NCBI GenBank assembly: GCA_027488935.1
Contig: JAIYAP010000042.1
Span: forward strand, 1 to 47,034
Direction of reading: 5' to 3'
Origin: Saprospiraceae bacterium
Lineage (GTDB): Bacteria > Bacteroidota > Bacteroidia > Chitinophagales > Saprospiraceae
Length of the DNA: 47,034 nt
In this document: piece after piece, positions 33,091-42,351 of the stretch
Numbering within the stretch: the first letter of the stretch is position 1
Layout of the letters: every line of letters begins with the position of its first letter
The notes under the pieces: generated by a model
What the model saw: the letters and a program-made list of their open reading frames with translations, nothing else
Told to the model about the DNA's origin: nothing
Database searches by the model: none
Translations under genes and position numbers: made by a program

Positions 33091-34605
33091 TTAAGGTATT
33101 TTAGTTAGAATATCCAAAAATACTTGCGGTTGTACCACAAAAGGCAAATGAGACGTATTCATTTCGTACACCTTTTTGATGCCGCCATGCGCCTTGACCA
33201 TGATCTGTTGCAAGGAATAAGGCACAGCCTGGTCCTGGGTAGTTGAAATATAATACTTCGGTATCTTCCCATAGTTTTGCGCGGTAAGCACTACTTTTTC
33301 ACCCAACGGTTTTGTGGGCTCCGCTTTGTGGTATTTTATTAAAATCTCCTGCATGAATGACGGACAATCAGCACAAACGCCGGGTACAATTTGGTCTTTT
33401 TGAATACTTGCTTCCGAATAATCGGCGCTGTACGACAAGTGATCAGCAACCACGCTGGGCTTGTCTTTTTTGCCCAAACTCAATAAATCATCCCCGTTTT
33501 TAGGTAAAAACGCAGAAACATACACCAGTTTTTGAATTTTGGCGGGTATTTTTTCGGCTACCTGCGAAACCACCATGCCTGCCATACTGTGGCCCACTAA
33601 AATTACTTTGCCTTTTTGCGCCTGCACGGCCTGCACCACCGTTTGTACATAATCCGAAAGATGTACTTTGCTGGCAGCCGTCAAGTCAATACCATGTGCC
33701 GGTAAATTCACCACAACTACATTGGCGTGCAAGGCAAGTTGATTGCGCACAAATCCCCAGGCACTTTCATCGGCCCAGGCACCGTGTACGAGCACATAAG
33801 TAGGGTAGCGCGCCCGGTCTTTTTCAAGGGCATTCACCACCAATTCGGCCGCTGCTGCCCCACTGTTTTGCTGTTGTCCGGTAATCAAATTGCCGTCTTT
33901 CACCGCATAAGCCGAAAAAGGAGCGCCCACTTCAAATCGACTATTGGGCATTTTATGGGCTTCATCCTCAATGCGAAACGGTTGAATTTTTTTACCTACA
34001 TAATTGTCGGCATATTGCTCTTCGCTGGCGGCAAATCCCGTCCAGCGCTTGCCTTCCACCAAAAATTTACCATTGGGCAGTTTGGTTTTTAATAAAATAC
34101 AAGTGCCGTGGCAAATCGCAGCCGTTGGTTTGCCCGTCAGGTAAAAATTGGTAAAAAACTGGTGTAAATCCTTGTTGTCGATGAAGGTGTACATGGGGCC
34201 TTGTCCGCCACAAACGAAAACGGCTTTGTAATCATCGGGTTTTACCTCCGAGAGTTTCAAGGTGTTTTTGGTCAATGCTACTTTGGCTGGATCTTTTTTA
34301 AATCCGAGTGAAATATAGTCAAAAGCGGCATATTGACTGGCATCTTCGGGGTCGCTAAAACCGTCAAACTTGATTTCGCCGCCATCCGGACTGGCAATTT
34401 CGACGGTGTATCCTGCCTCTGAAAACACCCAATAAGGATGGGCCAATTCGGCATACCAAACGCCAATGGGCCAGCCTGTTTGGGCACTCACGGAAGGGTT
34501 GGAAGCAATCATGAGTATTTTACCCATATTACCTGCATTGTGCTGGCCAAAAGCAGAAAGGGAAATAAAAAGGAACAGGGCAATTATAATCGGAAATGTG
34601 CGCAT
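33091..34605 (-). CDS. Exported DJ-1/PfpI-alpha/beta-hydrolase fusion
   Basis: A 504-residue two-enzyme fusion. A signal peptide (about 1-21) is followed by a DJ-1/PfpI domain (about 28-262) with nucleophile Cys165 in AAICHGTC and a preceding CGGQGPM loop. From about 268 there is an alpha/beta-hydrolase of the salicylate-esterase/hydroxynitrile-lyase type: HGAWADESAW oxyanion region, Ser340 in GHSMAG, Asp458 in TTQDQAVP and His486 in TSHLPF. Both catalytic sets appear complete. DJ-1 members handle reactive aldehydes or glyoxals and this hydrolase type acts on small esters, so detoxification is plausible. First gene of the operon divergent from the HxlR regulator. Confidence 0.88.
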   Translation of the reverse strand: MRTFPIIIALFLFISLSAFGQHNAGNMGKILMIASNPSVSAQTGWPIGVWYAELAHPYWVFSEAGYTVEIASPDGGEIKFDGFSDPEDASQYAAFDYISLGFKKDPAKVALTKNTLKLSEVKPDDYKAVFVCGGQGPMYTFIDNKDLHQFFTNFYLTGKPTAAICHGTCILLKTKLPNGKFLVEGKRWTGFAASEEQYADNYVGKKIQPFRIEDEAHKMPNSRFEVGAPFSAYAVKDGNLITGQQQNSGAAAAELVVNALEKDRARYPTYVLVHGAWADESAWGFVRNQLALHANVVVVNLPAHGIDLTAASKVHLSDYVQTVVQAVQAQKGKVILVGHSMAGMVVSQVAEKIPAKIQKLVYVSAFLPKNGDDLLSLGKKDKPSVVADHLSYSADYSEASIQKDQIVPGVCADCPSFMQEILIKYHKAEPTKPLGEKVVLTAQNYGKIPKYYISTTQDQAVPYSLQQIMVKAHGGIKKVYEMNTSHLPFVVQPQVFLDILTKIP

Positions 34606-34718
34606 GGTTAATGTTCAATTTTGTGTGCAAGAGAAATATTACATCCGATGCTGGGGCATCATCGCCCTGTTCCACCTGAAAATGGTAAAAAGGATGCCAC
34701 AAAATTGAAGGCTTCACG

Positions 34719-34726
34719 TATCTTTG
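34719..34726 (+). promoter_or_regulatory. Bacteroidota -7 box TATCTTTG before the HxlR gene
   Basis: Exact TAnnTTTG match about 55 bp before the ATG at 34781. The operator is expected between 34606 and 34719, but no clear inverted repeat was found. Confidence 0.6.
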
Positions 34727-34780
34727 CCAATATACTTACCCTTTCGTCTGATACACACTTTTTGGAAAGTAAGCCAAGCC

Positions 34781-35131
34781 ATGCCCGATTTTATCCATAA
34801 TAATAAGGTGTACTATAACCCGGTAGAGTTTGCGCTCGATCGAATCGGCGGCACCTGGAAAATGCCCATCCTGTGGAGGCTGAAGGACAAAACCATGCGG
34901 TATGGCGCTTTAAAAAAGTCGATCAATCACATTACGGACAAAATGCTGACTTCCCAATTGCGCGAATTGGAAACAGATGGCCTGATCAGTCGGCAAGTGT
35001 ACGCCGTGGTGCCGCCCAAGGTTGAATATACGATTACACCCCTTGGAGCGCTTACCATTCCAGTGCTGGAATCTATTCGAAAATTAGGAATGGATTTGAT
35101 GAAAGAGGCAGGAATTGAGCATGGAGCCTGA
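34781..35131 (+). CDS. HxlR-family transcriptional regulator
   Basis: A 116-residue winged-helix regulator: ALDRIGGTWKMPILWRL (helix 1), RYGALKKSINHITDKMLTSQLRELETDGLI (HTH and recognition helix) and the wing RQVYAVVPPKVEYTITPLG, followed by a C-terminal dimer helix. Most family members have an N-terminal Cys before the first helix (C-P-V) that senses electrophiles; this one reads Y-N-P-V and has no Cys at all. It is divergent from the DJ-1/hydrolase operon, which it probably represses or activates. The upstream in-frame codons overlap the promoter box, so the ATG at 34781 is the start. Confidence 0.9.
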   Translation: MPDFIHNNKVYYNPVEFALDRIGGTWKMPILWRLKDKTMRYGALKKSINHITDKMLTSQLRELETDGLISRQVYAVVPPKVEYTITPLGALTIPVLESIRKLGMDLMKEAGIEHGA

Positions 35132-35145
35132 CTCCTACCTCCAAT

Positions 35146-36429
35146 TTAGGCTACTACCCGCACCAAATATTTATTCTTTTTGCCATTTTCTACCATGATA
35201 TACTGACCCTGCAACAAATGCTTAGCACCGATTTTGAAATCCAGGCTGCTGATTTTTTCCTTGTTTATGGAAATTGCATTGTTCTGGATGGCTTTTTTGG
35301 CCTCGCTGCGGCTGCCAAGTATCGCCGTGTACTCTGAAAGAAAATCCAATAAATCCACCTCATTTTGTACCACATTGGCCGGTACTTCTGGCGAAGGAAT
35401 TTCCTCCGCAACCTGCGCTAAAGAACGCAAATCGAGGCTACGGCAAGTATCAGGACCGGCTTTCGGATCAAATAACAATTGAGAAACCGCCAAAACCGAC
35501 TGATATTCCGCCTCACCATGGATGCGGCGGGTGATTTCTTCGGCAAAAATGCGTTTTACACTTTGCATGTCATTGCCCGCTTCCAAGGCTTCAATTTCTT
35601 CCTTGTTTTTTAAGGAAAAATAGCGCAAAAACTTGGGTACATCGCGGTCATCCGCATTGATCCAAAACTGGTAAAAACGGTAAGGGGAGGTCAAATTCGG
35701 GTCGAGCCAAATGTTGCCCGTCGAACTTTTACCAAATTTGGTACCGTCGGCTTTCGTAAGCAAAGGCGTGGTGACGGCGTATAATTTTTGATCGTCAATT
35801 TTGCGGCCCAACTCGATGCCCGCCGTGATGTTGCCGTATTGGTCGCTGCCGCCCATTTGCAGGGAAATGCCGTGGTGCCGGTGCAACAACACAAAGTCGT
35901 ACCCTTGCAACAACTGGTAGCTGAATTCGGTAAAGGAAATACCCGATTCTAAGCGGCGTTGCACGCTTTCTTTCGACATCATGTAATTGACCGTCAAGTA
36001 TTTACCCACATCCCGCAGGAAATCCAGGACGTTCATGTCCTTATAAAAATCGTAGTTATTGACCAACAGGGCGTGGTTGGGGGTATCGGCATTAAAATTG
36101 AGCAGTTTGCGGGCCTGTTCTACTTGGAATTTCAGGTTATGATCAAGTTCGTCGTATGTTTTTAACTCCCGTTCTGCATCCTTGCCGCTGGGATCGCCAA
36201 TACGTCCAGTTGCGCCACCCATGAGCATCACGGGCTGATGTCCACTCCGTTGTAAAAAGGTGAGCAGCATAATTTGCACATAGTTGCCAATGGTGAGCGA
36301 GGGCGCGGTTGGGTCGAAGCCAATATAGCCTTTTACGATACCCGATTTGAGGTGTTCATCGAGGCCGGGCGTCGAATCGTGGATGAGTCCGCGCCATGCA
36401 AGTTCGGAAAGAAAGTCGTTGTTGGTCAA
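35146..36429 (-). CDS. tyrS: Tyrosyl-tRNA synthetase
   Basis: Class Ic tyrosyl-tRNA synthetase (427 residues), which charges tRNA-Tyr. The start is taken as the TTG at 36429: it gives MTNNDFLSELAWRGLI, which lines up with the family N-terminus, while the longer frame from 36486 (also TTG) adds unrelated residues. The Rossmann core begins YIGFDPTAPSLTIGN (about 35-49). The usual HIGH signature reads TIGN: the His equivalent to B. stearothermophilus His45 is Thr46 and His48 is Asn49, while Thr41 is kept. GGSDQYGN is conserved and the KMSKS-type loop is KFGKS. The C-terminal S4-like RNA-binding domain (about 350-427) is present. Its -7 box lies at 36512-36519. Confidence 0.93.
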   Translation of the reverse strand: MTNNDFLSELAWRGLIHDSTPGLDEHLKSGIVKGYIGFDPTAPSLTIGNYVQIMLLTFLQRSGHQPVMLMGGATGRIGDPSGKDAERELKTYDELDHNLKFQVEQARKLLNFNADTPNHALLVNNYDFYKDMNVLDFLRDVGKYLTVNYMMSKESVQRRLESGISFTEFSYQLLQGYDFVLLHRHHGISLQMGGSDQYGNITAGIELGRKIDDQKLYAVTTPLLTKADGTKFGKSSTGNIWLDPNLTSPYRFYQFWINADDRDVPKFLRYFSLKNKEEIEALEAGNDMQSVKRIFAEEITRRIHGEAEYQSVLAVSQLLFDPKAGPDTCRSLDLRSLAQVAEEIPSPEVPANVVQNEVDLLDFLSEYTAILGSRSEAKKAIQNNAISINKEKISSLDFKIGAKHLLQGQYIMVENGKKNKYLVRVVA

Positions 36430-36511
36430 AACGTTGTAAAGTTGTACGATGAAACTGGGTACTGCATAAATGCGTTTCCGTGTCAAAATGTTCCCGGAAG
36501 TCGCATGGCGG

Positions 36512-36519
36512 CAAAATTA
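36512..36519 (-). promoter_or_regulatory. Bacteroidota -7 box TAATTTTG before tyrS
   Basis: CAAAATTA on the plus strand is TAATTTTG on the minus strand, an exact match about 80 bp upstream of the chosen TTG start. The leader contains an ATG with a seven-codon frame ending at 36484. Confidence 0.5.
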
Positions 36520-36559
36520 GAGCGGTATTTCTAATTTTGGTAAGTATTCATAAAGAAAA

Positions 36560-36591
36560 GCGGCTGTTCAGGAAAAATCCCAAACAGCCGC
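36560..36591 (-). terminator. Intrinsic terminator of the PKD protease gene
   Basis: GCGGCTGTT (36560-36568) pairs with AACAGCCGC (36583-36591). On the minus strand it is followed by TTTTCTTT, and it lies about 25 bp after the stop codon. Confidence 0.75.
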
Positions 36592-36616
36592 CCAATTAAA
36601 TTTAATGCAAAGATGC

Positions 36617-39600
36617 TTATTGAATCGCGATCTGTACGTAAGCCGTTTGTTCGCCCGAACGCACACGCAGGTTGTACACACCCGCAGGCAAGTCGCCATA
36701 TTGGAAAGCGTGCAACAAATTACCCGTGCTGTAATCTACAATTTCACGTTTGATGAGGCTGCCCAAGGTGTTGAAGAGCGTAAATTCTACTTCATCACTG
36801 GCAGCGCCTTTCATTTCTACGCTAAATGCCCCATTGTTTGGATTCGGGAACACGCGGAACAGATCCAGCCAAACAGGTGTTTGCGTGCCTGTAATCACCA
36901 CATTTACCACCTGTTGTAAGGTACTGGCACCACAGGCATTAATCGCAGACAACTCAACGGTGTACGTACCAGAGGTCGTGTACACATGCGTAGGATTGGC
37001 TTCGGTGCTGCCAATAGAACCGTCTCCAAAGTTCCAACTATAAGAATTCGCATTGAACGAGAAGTTATTGAAGTCAACTGCACCCTGATTGGTTACAAAG
37101 TTAAACGACGCTGCTGGCAATCCTTGGGTCTGGATATAGTTCTGAAGGGTCAAATCGTTGCTGCCAAACTGGTTCACCACCGTCAAACTTACGCCAAAAG
37201 ATCCTGGTGCACTGTAGGTTACAGTTGGGTTTTGCAAGCTCGATGAAGGTGGATTGCCGCCCTGGAAACTCCAGTTCCATGCAGTCGGGTTGCCTGTCGA
37301 CTGATCGGTAAATGTAATCGTAAAGGGTACACATCCGCTGGTTTCACCCGCACTGAAGGCAGCTGCGGGCGCTTCTCCTGCGATACTGATTGTTTGTACA
37401 AAGGAAACGGTACCGCATCCGTTTGCGGCATTCAGTGTGATAACATAATCGCCAGGCGCCGAATAGGTGTGCGTTGGATTGGTCGCATTGCTTACCTGAC
37501 CGTCGCCAAAGTCCCAATTGTACGAAAAGGCATTGGTTGAAGTATTGGTAAGCGTAACGGTCGAACCGCTGGTTTGGTATGAAAATGCTGGAGCTGGCTG
37601 GGCTCCAACGCTGAAGTTGGTGCTGGTCGTGCTGCTGCCTGATCCATTGCTCACCGTAAGGGTGACCGTAAACACACCTTCTTGGCTCCAGGTAACTTTC
37701 GGATTTTGTTCGGTGGAAGTTGCAGGTTCACCTCCGGGGAAATTCCAGATGAAATTGGTGGCGTTGGCACTCGACGTATTGTTAAACTGCACGACAAATG
37801 GAATGCATCCAATCGTTTCATTTACATTAAATGCCGCAGTAGGGGGTGTTGCGATGGTCACCGTTTGGGTGGCCGTCGTTGTTCCACAACTGTTGGTTGC
37901 AGTCAACACCACGGTGTAAACGCCATCTGCCAAATAAGTATGGATTGGGTTGGCAATCGCAGAAGTGTTACCATCTCCAAAATTCCAGCTATAGGACAGG
38001 GCATTGCTCGATGCATTAGCAAAGGTTACAATATTGCTCGATACCCCTGCGGTGAAATTGGCAGTTGGAACTGTACCAACACTGATGTAATTGTTTTGGG
38101 TTGCGGTGGCATTTCCAGCCGCATTGCCCACCGTGAGTGTTACGCTGTACACGCCGGGCGTATTATACACCACCAGTGGGTTCTGTTGTGTGGAAGTATT
38201 TGGGGTACCGCCGGGGAATTCCCAGTTGTAGGTACTGCTGTTGGCAGAAGAAGTGCTGGTAAATTGAACGGACAAAGCCGCACAACCGGCAGTAACATTG
38301 GCCGCAAAGCCAGCCGTTGGCAAAGATGTAACGACCACGGTTTGGCTGGAAGTCGTAGTGCCACAGCCATTTGTAGCCGTCAAAACAACAGTGTAAGTTC
38401 CATCCGTGGTGTAGGTATGGCTTGGGTTGGTCGCAGTACTGTTTCCGCCGTCGCCAAAGTTCCAGCTATAAGTACTTGCATTGGTGCTGGTGTTGGTAAA
38501 GTTAACCGTCAGGCCGCTGTTTGCACTGGTAAACGAAGTAGCGGGCGTAGATCCGATGGTAACAAAGTTTGTTTTTATCAGGGTATCGCTGCCTGTTGGG
38601 TTGCTTGCAATCAGGGTTACATTATAAGTGCCGGGTGTGTTATACACCACAACTGGATTGGCAACGGTCGAACTCAATGGGGTGCCTCCTGGGAAACTCC
38701 ATGCATATCCCGTTGAATTAGCGGATGAACTGTTGGTAAACTGTACCGTCGTTGATACGCAGCCACTGGTTGGTGTACCGGTGAAATTCGCTGCTGGCGG
38801 TGTTGCAATGGTCACCGCTTGCGAAAAGGTTTTGGTTCCGCAAGTATTGGTTGCAGTTAGCACCACGGTGTAAACCCCATCGTTCGTATAGGTGTGGCTA
38901 GGGTTTGTTGCCGTACTGTTTCCGCCATCGCCAAAGTTCCAGCTATAGCTCAGTGCATTAGTGCTGGTATTGGTGAAAGTGGCCGTTTTGCCATTTACAC
39001 TGGTGTTAAATGCGGCATTTGGCACCGTTCCAACAGTTATGTAGTTGGTTTTGGTGATCGTATCGCTTCCGGCAGCATTACTTACAATGAGTGTTACCGA
39101 ATAAATTCCGGCAGTTGGGTACACGGCCACCGGGTTGGCAATGCTGTCGTTGGTGGTGGTACCGCCCGGGAATTGCCATTTATAACCCGTTGCATTGGAT
39201 GAACCCGTGCTGGTGAATTGAACCGTCAGGGGTGCGCATCCGTTGGTAGGCGTGCCTGTAAAGTTGGCAGTAGGCGGTGTAATTAGCGTGATTGTTTTAA
39301 AGAACGTGTCAATTCCGCAGGCGCCTGTAGCAATCAGGCGAACCAGGTACACCCCATCATTGGCATAAGTATGCACCGAATTGGTATCGGTAGAACTGGT
39401 GTTATCGCCATAGTTCCAGTTATAGGTGTTGGCACCCGTACTGGTATTGGTGAAATTAACCACCAATCCGTTGATCGTGTTATTAAACCCGGCATTAGGG
39501 CCGGCATTTACCGTGATTACCTGGGTAGCAGTACTGGTTCCACCTACATTGGTTGAAGTGAGGGTAACGGTATAAGTACCTGGGTTGGCAAATGTTACGG

Positions 39601-41890
39601 TTGGATTGGTATCAGTAGAAGTAGCCGGTGTGCCGCCCGGGAAATTCCACAGATAACTTACTGCGCCGGTGGTCTGGTTGGTAAAGTTAACCACCAATGG
39701 AGCACAACCACTGGTTGGATTTGCCGTAAATGCGGTTACTGGCGGTGTCGCGAGGGTGACTACTTTTGTAATCGTTGTGGTACCGCAATCATTGGTGGCG
39801 GTAAGCACCACATTGTAAGTGCCACCCACCGCATAAGTATGCACAGGGCTGGTTACGGTACTGGTTGTTCCATCACCAAAATTCCAGGAGAACGAGGTGG
39901 CGTTACTGGTCGTATTGGTAAATGTTACCACCAAACCATTGTTACTGAAGGTAAAGCCAGGAATTGGGGTGGTTTGCGCGGTAATAAAATTGGTTTTGGT
40001 TTCTACCGCACTTCCAGAAGCATTAAAAGCGGTCAAAGTAACCGGGTAGGTGCCAGAAATATTATAAAATACCACCGGATTTACCGCATTGGAACTGCTT
40101 GGGTTACCGCCCGGAAACTGCCAGTTGAACGTGGTTGCATTGCTCGATGATTCGTTGGTAAAGGTGACGAACAGGGTCGTACAACCACTCGTTGGCGAGG
40201 CGCTGAAATCGGCTGTTGGGGCCGTATTGATAATTTTTACCCGCGTGGCAGAGGCGCAGTTGTTGCTCGCAATCAGCGTAACCGTGTAATTTCCGGCATC
40301 TGTATAAGTATGCACAGGGTCTACATCAAAACTTGAAGTACCATCGCCAAAATCCCAAATATAGCCGGTCGAATTGGTAGAAGAATTGGTAAAGGTCACG
40401 GTCAGGCCACTCACCGTAAAGGTAAAATTGGCACTTGGTAAGGGCTGTACAACCACTTGTTTGGTAATCGTAGAGTTGCCATTGACCGTGAGGGTCGCAT
40501 TAAAGGTGCCCGGTGAATTCCAGGTAACCACCGGATTTTGCTGGGTAGAAGTTGCAGGACTACCACTCTGGAAGGTCCATGCACGGCTTGTAACTGAACC
40601 GGTAGACTGATCCGTAAATTGGACGGCCTGGCCCTGGCAGGCAGGATCGGGACTGAAGGTAAAATTAGCGGTGGCTAACGGTGCACAAGGGGCAAGGCAG
40701 CCATTGTTGATCAGTGGGGTAACGTAGGAATTAAAGGAATTGGATGATCCGTTACTCCAGGTGTTGGCAGTCGATACAAAAGGACACATGATAAAGTTGG
40801 GCGGACAAGCACCGGCTCCATCATGTTGCATAGAAAAGTTGTGGCCAATTTCGTGGGAAGTCATACAGCGCAACAACTCGGAGTTGGTGGTAAAATCCTG
40901 CAGGCAATGGTATTTAAAGCTACTACAAACAGCACTTAAGTATGCAATACCAACGGTACCACCTGTGAAATCGCGGTTGGTCCAAAGCTCACCCAAATCA
41001 AAAGGAACGCCAAAACCACCACTATTACCCCAGGTACGGAAACTTGCCAACAGCGCACCGGCATCCAGAGAGCTCGTCCATGGATCGGAGCCTGTTACAA
41101 CAAACTGCGTAACAATCACAAAGGTAAGATCGTGGTTAAAACTGCCGAGGTAATCGTTTTGTACATCGTTGATTACACCCGTATTGTGGTTTTCAACGGC
41201 TGCAACCGAACCGTATTTAGTAAACATCGAATTATCCGAGGCGATCGCAAGGTCCAACTGATAACATGCCATCGATTCTGCGCCATTTTGCGCATGTGTT
41301 TCCTTGGCATCTTCTACGAGTTTTTTCAATTCCATGCCTTCATCGATCACGGCACAAGTGGCATCATTATCCCGGATTACCGCGTCCATATCATATACTA
41401 CAAACAAATTGCGTGCAGCACTTGGGTCAAAATAGTACAATGGCTCTATATAATACCGCTTGGAGCCCTCTTGTACAAAACCAAAGAGAAAATCCTTATT
41501 AACCGTAAGTCTTACCGTTCCTCCGCCATTCAATTCATACCCTTTGAGGGCTTTGGGGGCAGCGGTATAGGATTTTTGAAGTCCTTTTTCGGAAAGTACT
41601 TGCAATTGGTAATTGGAAGCAATGACACCGCTCGCAACCAGGTCGAGCTTCCATTGGTGCATGCCCAATTGCAAATCAAAAATCGCATTTGATCCAGGGT
41701 TGGTTTTTACTTTGGCGTTTACAGCATCTACATCTATTTGGTAAACATCCCAATAGGTCAGCGATTTTTTGAGCGCTGGGTTTTCCGTAACGTAAGGAAC
41801 GCCCTGGATGGTTTGTGCTGAAAGGTGAAAGGAAAATGTTGCACTCGTCAGTACGACAAGCAAGAACAACACGCGTAAGAATTGCGTCAT
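36617..41890 (-). CDS. Secreted metzincin protease with 16 PKD domains and T9SS tail
   Basis: A 1757-residue secreted protein. Signal peptide about 1-25, a propeptide-like region to about 200, and a reprolysin/M12-type zinc protease domain (about 205-400) with HEIGHNFSMQHD (His346, Glu347, His350, His356) and Met-turn IMCPF (Met368). From about 408 to 1670 there are 16 PKD domains in eight pairs: one type with W-x-FPGG (or FQxG), preceded by GC, alternates with one reading W-N-FGDG...HTY. The T9SS type A sorting domain starts at DLFRVFPNPNNG. The long PKD stalk probably projects the protease or binds protein or polysaccharide. Several long frames on the opposite strand are shadows of its repeats. 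Divergent from the SusC gene; own terminator. Confidence 0.92.
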   Translation of the reverse strand: MTQFLRVLFLLVVLTSATFSFHLSAQTIQGVPYVTENPALKKSLTYWDVYQIDVDAVNAKVKTNPGSNAIFDLQLGMHQWKLDLVASGVIASNYQLQVLSEKGLQKSYTAAPKALKGYELNGGGTVRLTVNKDFLFGFVQEGSKRYYIEPLYYFDPSAARNLFVVYDMDAVIRDNDATCAVIDEGMELKKLVEDAKETHAQNGAESMACYQLDLAIASDNSMFTKYGSVAAVENHNTGVINDVQNDYLGSFNHDLTFVIVTQFVVTGSDPWTSSLDAGALLASFRTWGNSGGFGVPFDLGELWTNRDFTGGTVGIAYLSAVCSSFKYHCLQDFTTNSELLRCMTSHEIGHNFSMQHDGAGACPPNFIMCPFVSTANTWSNGSSNSFNSYVTPLINNGCLAPCAPLATANFTFSPDPACQGQAVQFTDQSTGSVTSRAWTFQSGSPATSTQQNPVVTWNSPGTFNATLTVNGNSTITKQVVVQPLPSANFTFTVSGLTVTFTNSSTNSTGYIWDFGDGTSSFDVDPVHTYTDAGNYTVTLIASNNCASATRVKIINTAPTADFSASPTSGCTTLFVTFTNESSSNATTFNWQFPGGNPSSSNAVNPVVFYNISGTYPVTLTAFNASGSAVETKTNFITAQTTPIPGFTFSNNGLVVTFTNTTSNATSFSWNFGDGTTSTVTSPVHTYAVGGTYNVVLTATNDCGTTTITKVVTLATPPVTAFTANPTSGCAPLVVNFTNQTTGAVSYLWNFPGGTPATSTDTNPTVTFANPGTYTVTLTSTNVGGTSTATQVITVNAGPNAGFNNTINGLVVNFTNTSTGANTYNWNYGDNTSSTDTNSVHTYANDGVYLVRLIATGACGIDTFFKTITLITPPTANFTGTPTNGCAPLTVQFTSTGSSNATGYKWQFPGGTTTNDSIANPVAVYPTAGIYSVTLIVSNAAGSDTITKTNYITVGTVPNAAFNTSVNGKTATFTNTSTNALSYSWNFGDGGNSTATNPSHTYTNDGVYTVVLTATNTCGTKTFSQAVTIATPPAANFTGTPTSGCVSTTVQFTNSSSANSTGYAWSFPGGTPLSSTVANPVVVYNTPGTYNVTLIASNPTGSDTLIKTNFVTIGSTPATSFTSANSGLTVNFTNTSTNASTYSWNFGDGGNSTATNPSHTYTTDGTYTVVLTATNGCGTTTSSQTVVVTSLPTAGFAANVTAGCAALSVQFTSTSSANSSTYNWEFPGGTPNTSTQQNPLVVYNTPGVYSVTLTVGNAAGNATATQNNYISVGTVPTANFTAGVSSNIVTFANASSNALSYSWNFGDGNTSAIANPIHTYLADGVYTVVLTATNSCGTTTATQTVTIATPPTAAFNVNETIGCIPFVVQFNNTSSANATNFIWNFPGGEPATSTEQNPKVTWSQEGVFTVTLTVSNGSGSSTTSTNFSVGAQPAPAFSYQTSGSTVTLTNTSTNAFSYNWDFGDGQVSNATNPTHTYSAPGDYVITLNAANGCGTVSFVQTISIAGEAPAAAFSAGETSGCVPFTITFTDQSTGNPTAWNWSFQGGNPPSSSLQNPTVTYSAPGSFGVSLTVVNQFGSNDLTLQNYIQTQGLPAASFNFVTNQGAVDFNNFSFNANSYSWNFGDGSIGSTEANPTHVYTTSGTYTVELSAINACGASTLQQVVNVVITGTQTPVWLDLFRVFPNPNNGAFSVEMKGAASDEVEFTLFNTLGSLIKREIVDYSTGNLLHAFQYGDLPAGVYNLRVRSGEQTAYVQIAIQ

Positions 41891-42351
41891 AGTAAGGTAC
41901 TGGATTTGAGAAATTTTGAAAAATATCAGAATGCAAACATCGGCTTCTGGCTTGCATGGATTAGATCAAAAAGGAATGATCTAGCATTTATCATTCCAGA
42001 ATCGCCTGCGAATGTACAATTAGTTGCAAAAAAGGTTTTTTTCTTGCGAAGAAAAATGTGCTTTTCGTCGTAGTAAGACTATTTTTTAACTTCGGTAAAA
42101 TCGTTTTGGCCGAATGTATTCTTATTTTTTACAACTTTCGACAAATTAGAATTGGAAGCCTCCTGTGCGTCCTTTTTTTATTAACCGGGCAGCATCTTCA
42201 CGAAATTCATGCTTTTTTACCCCATTTGTGTTAAAAATGTACTTAATTTCGATGTGGTGTATTCATGGTGAGGTCATATTTCTTTTCCATACGCCCTTTT
42301 TTGCATAATTTTAACACGTCAAATTGGCAATTAACCAAATTCTATGATTGT
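41891..42351. other. Divergent intergenic region between PKD protease and susC
   Basis: A 460-bp region with no supported gene. It must hold the promoters of both divergent genes, but no exact TAnnTTTG box was found on either strand; TTAATTTCG at 42242 is a near match on the plus strand. Confidence 0.5.

Noticed and set aside
37682-38716. 344-codon frame on the plus strand
   Set aside because: Antisense shadow of the PKD repeats; its rhythm follows the repeat period of the minus-strand protease.
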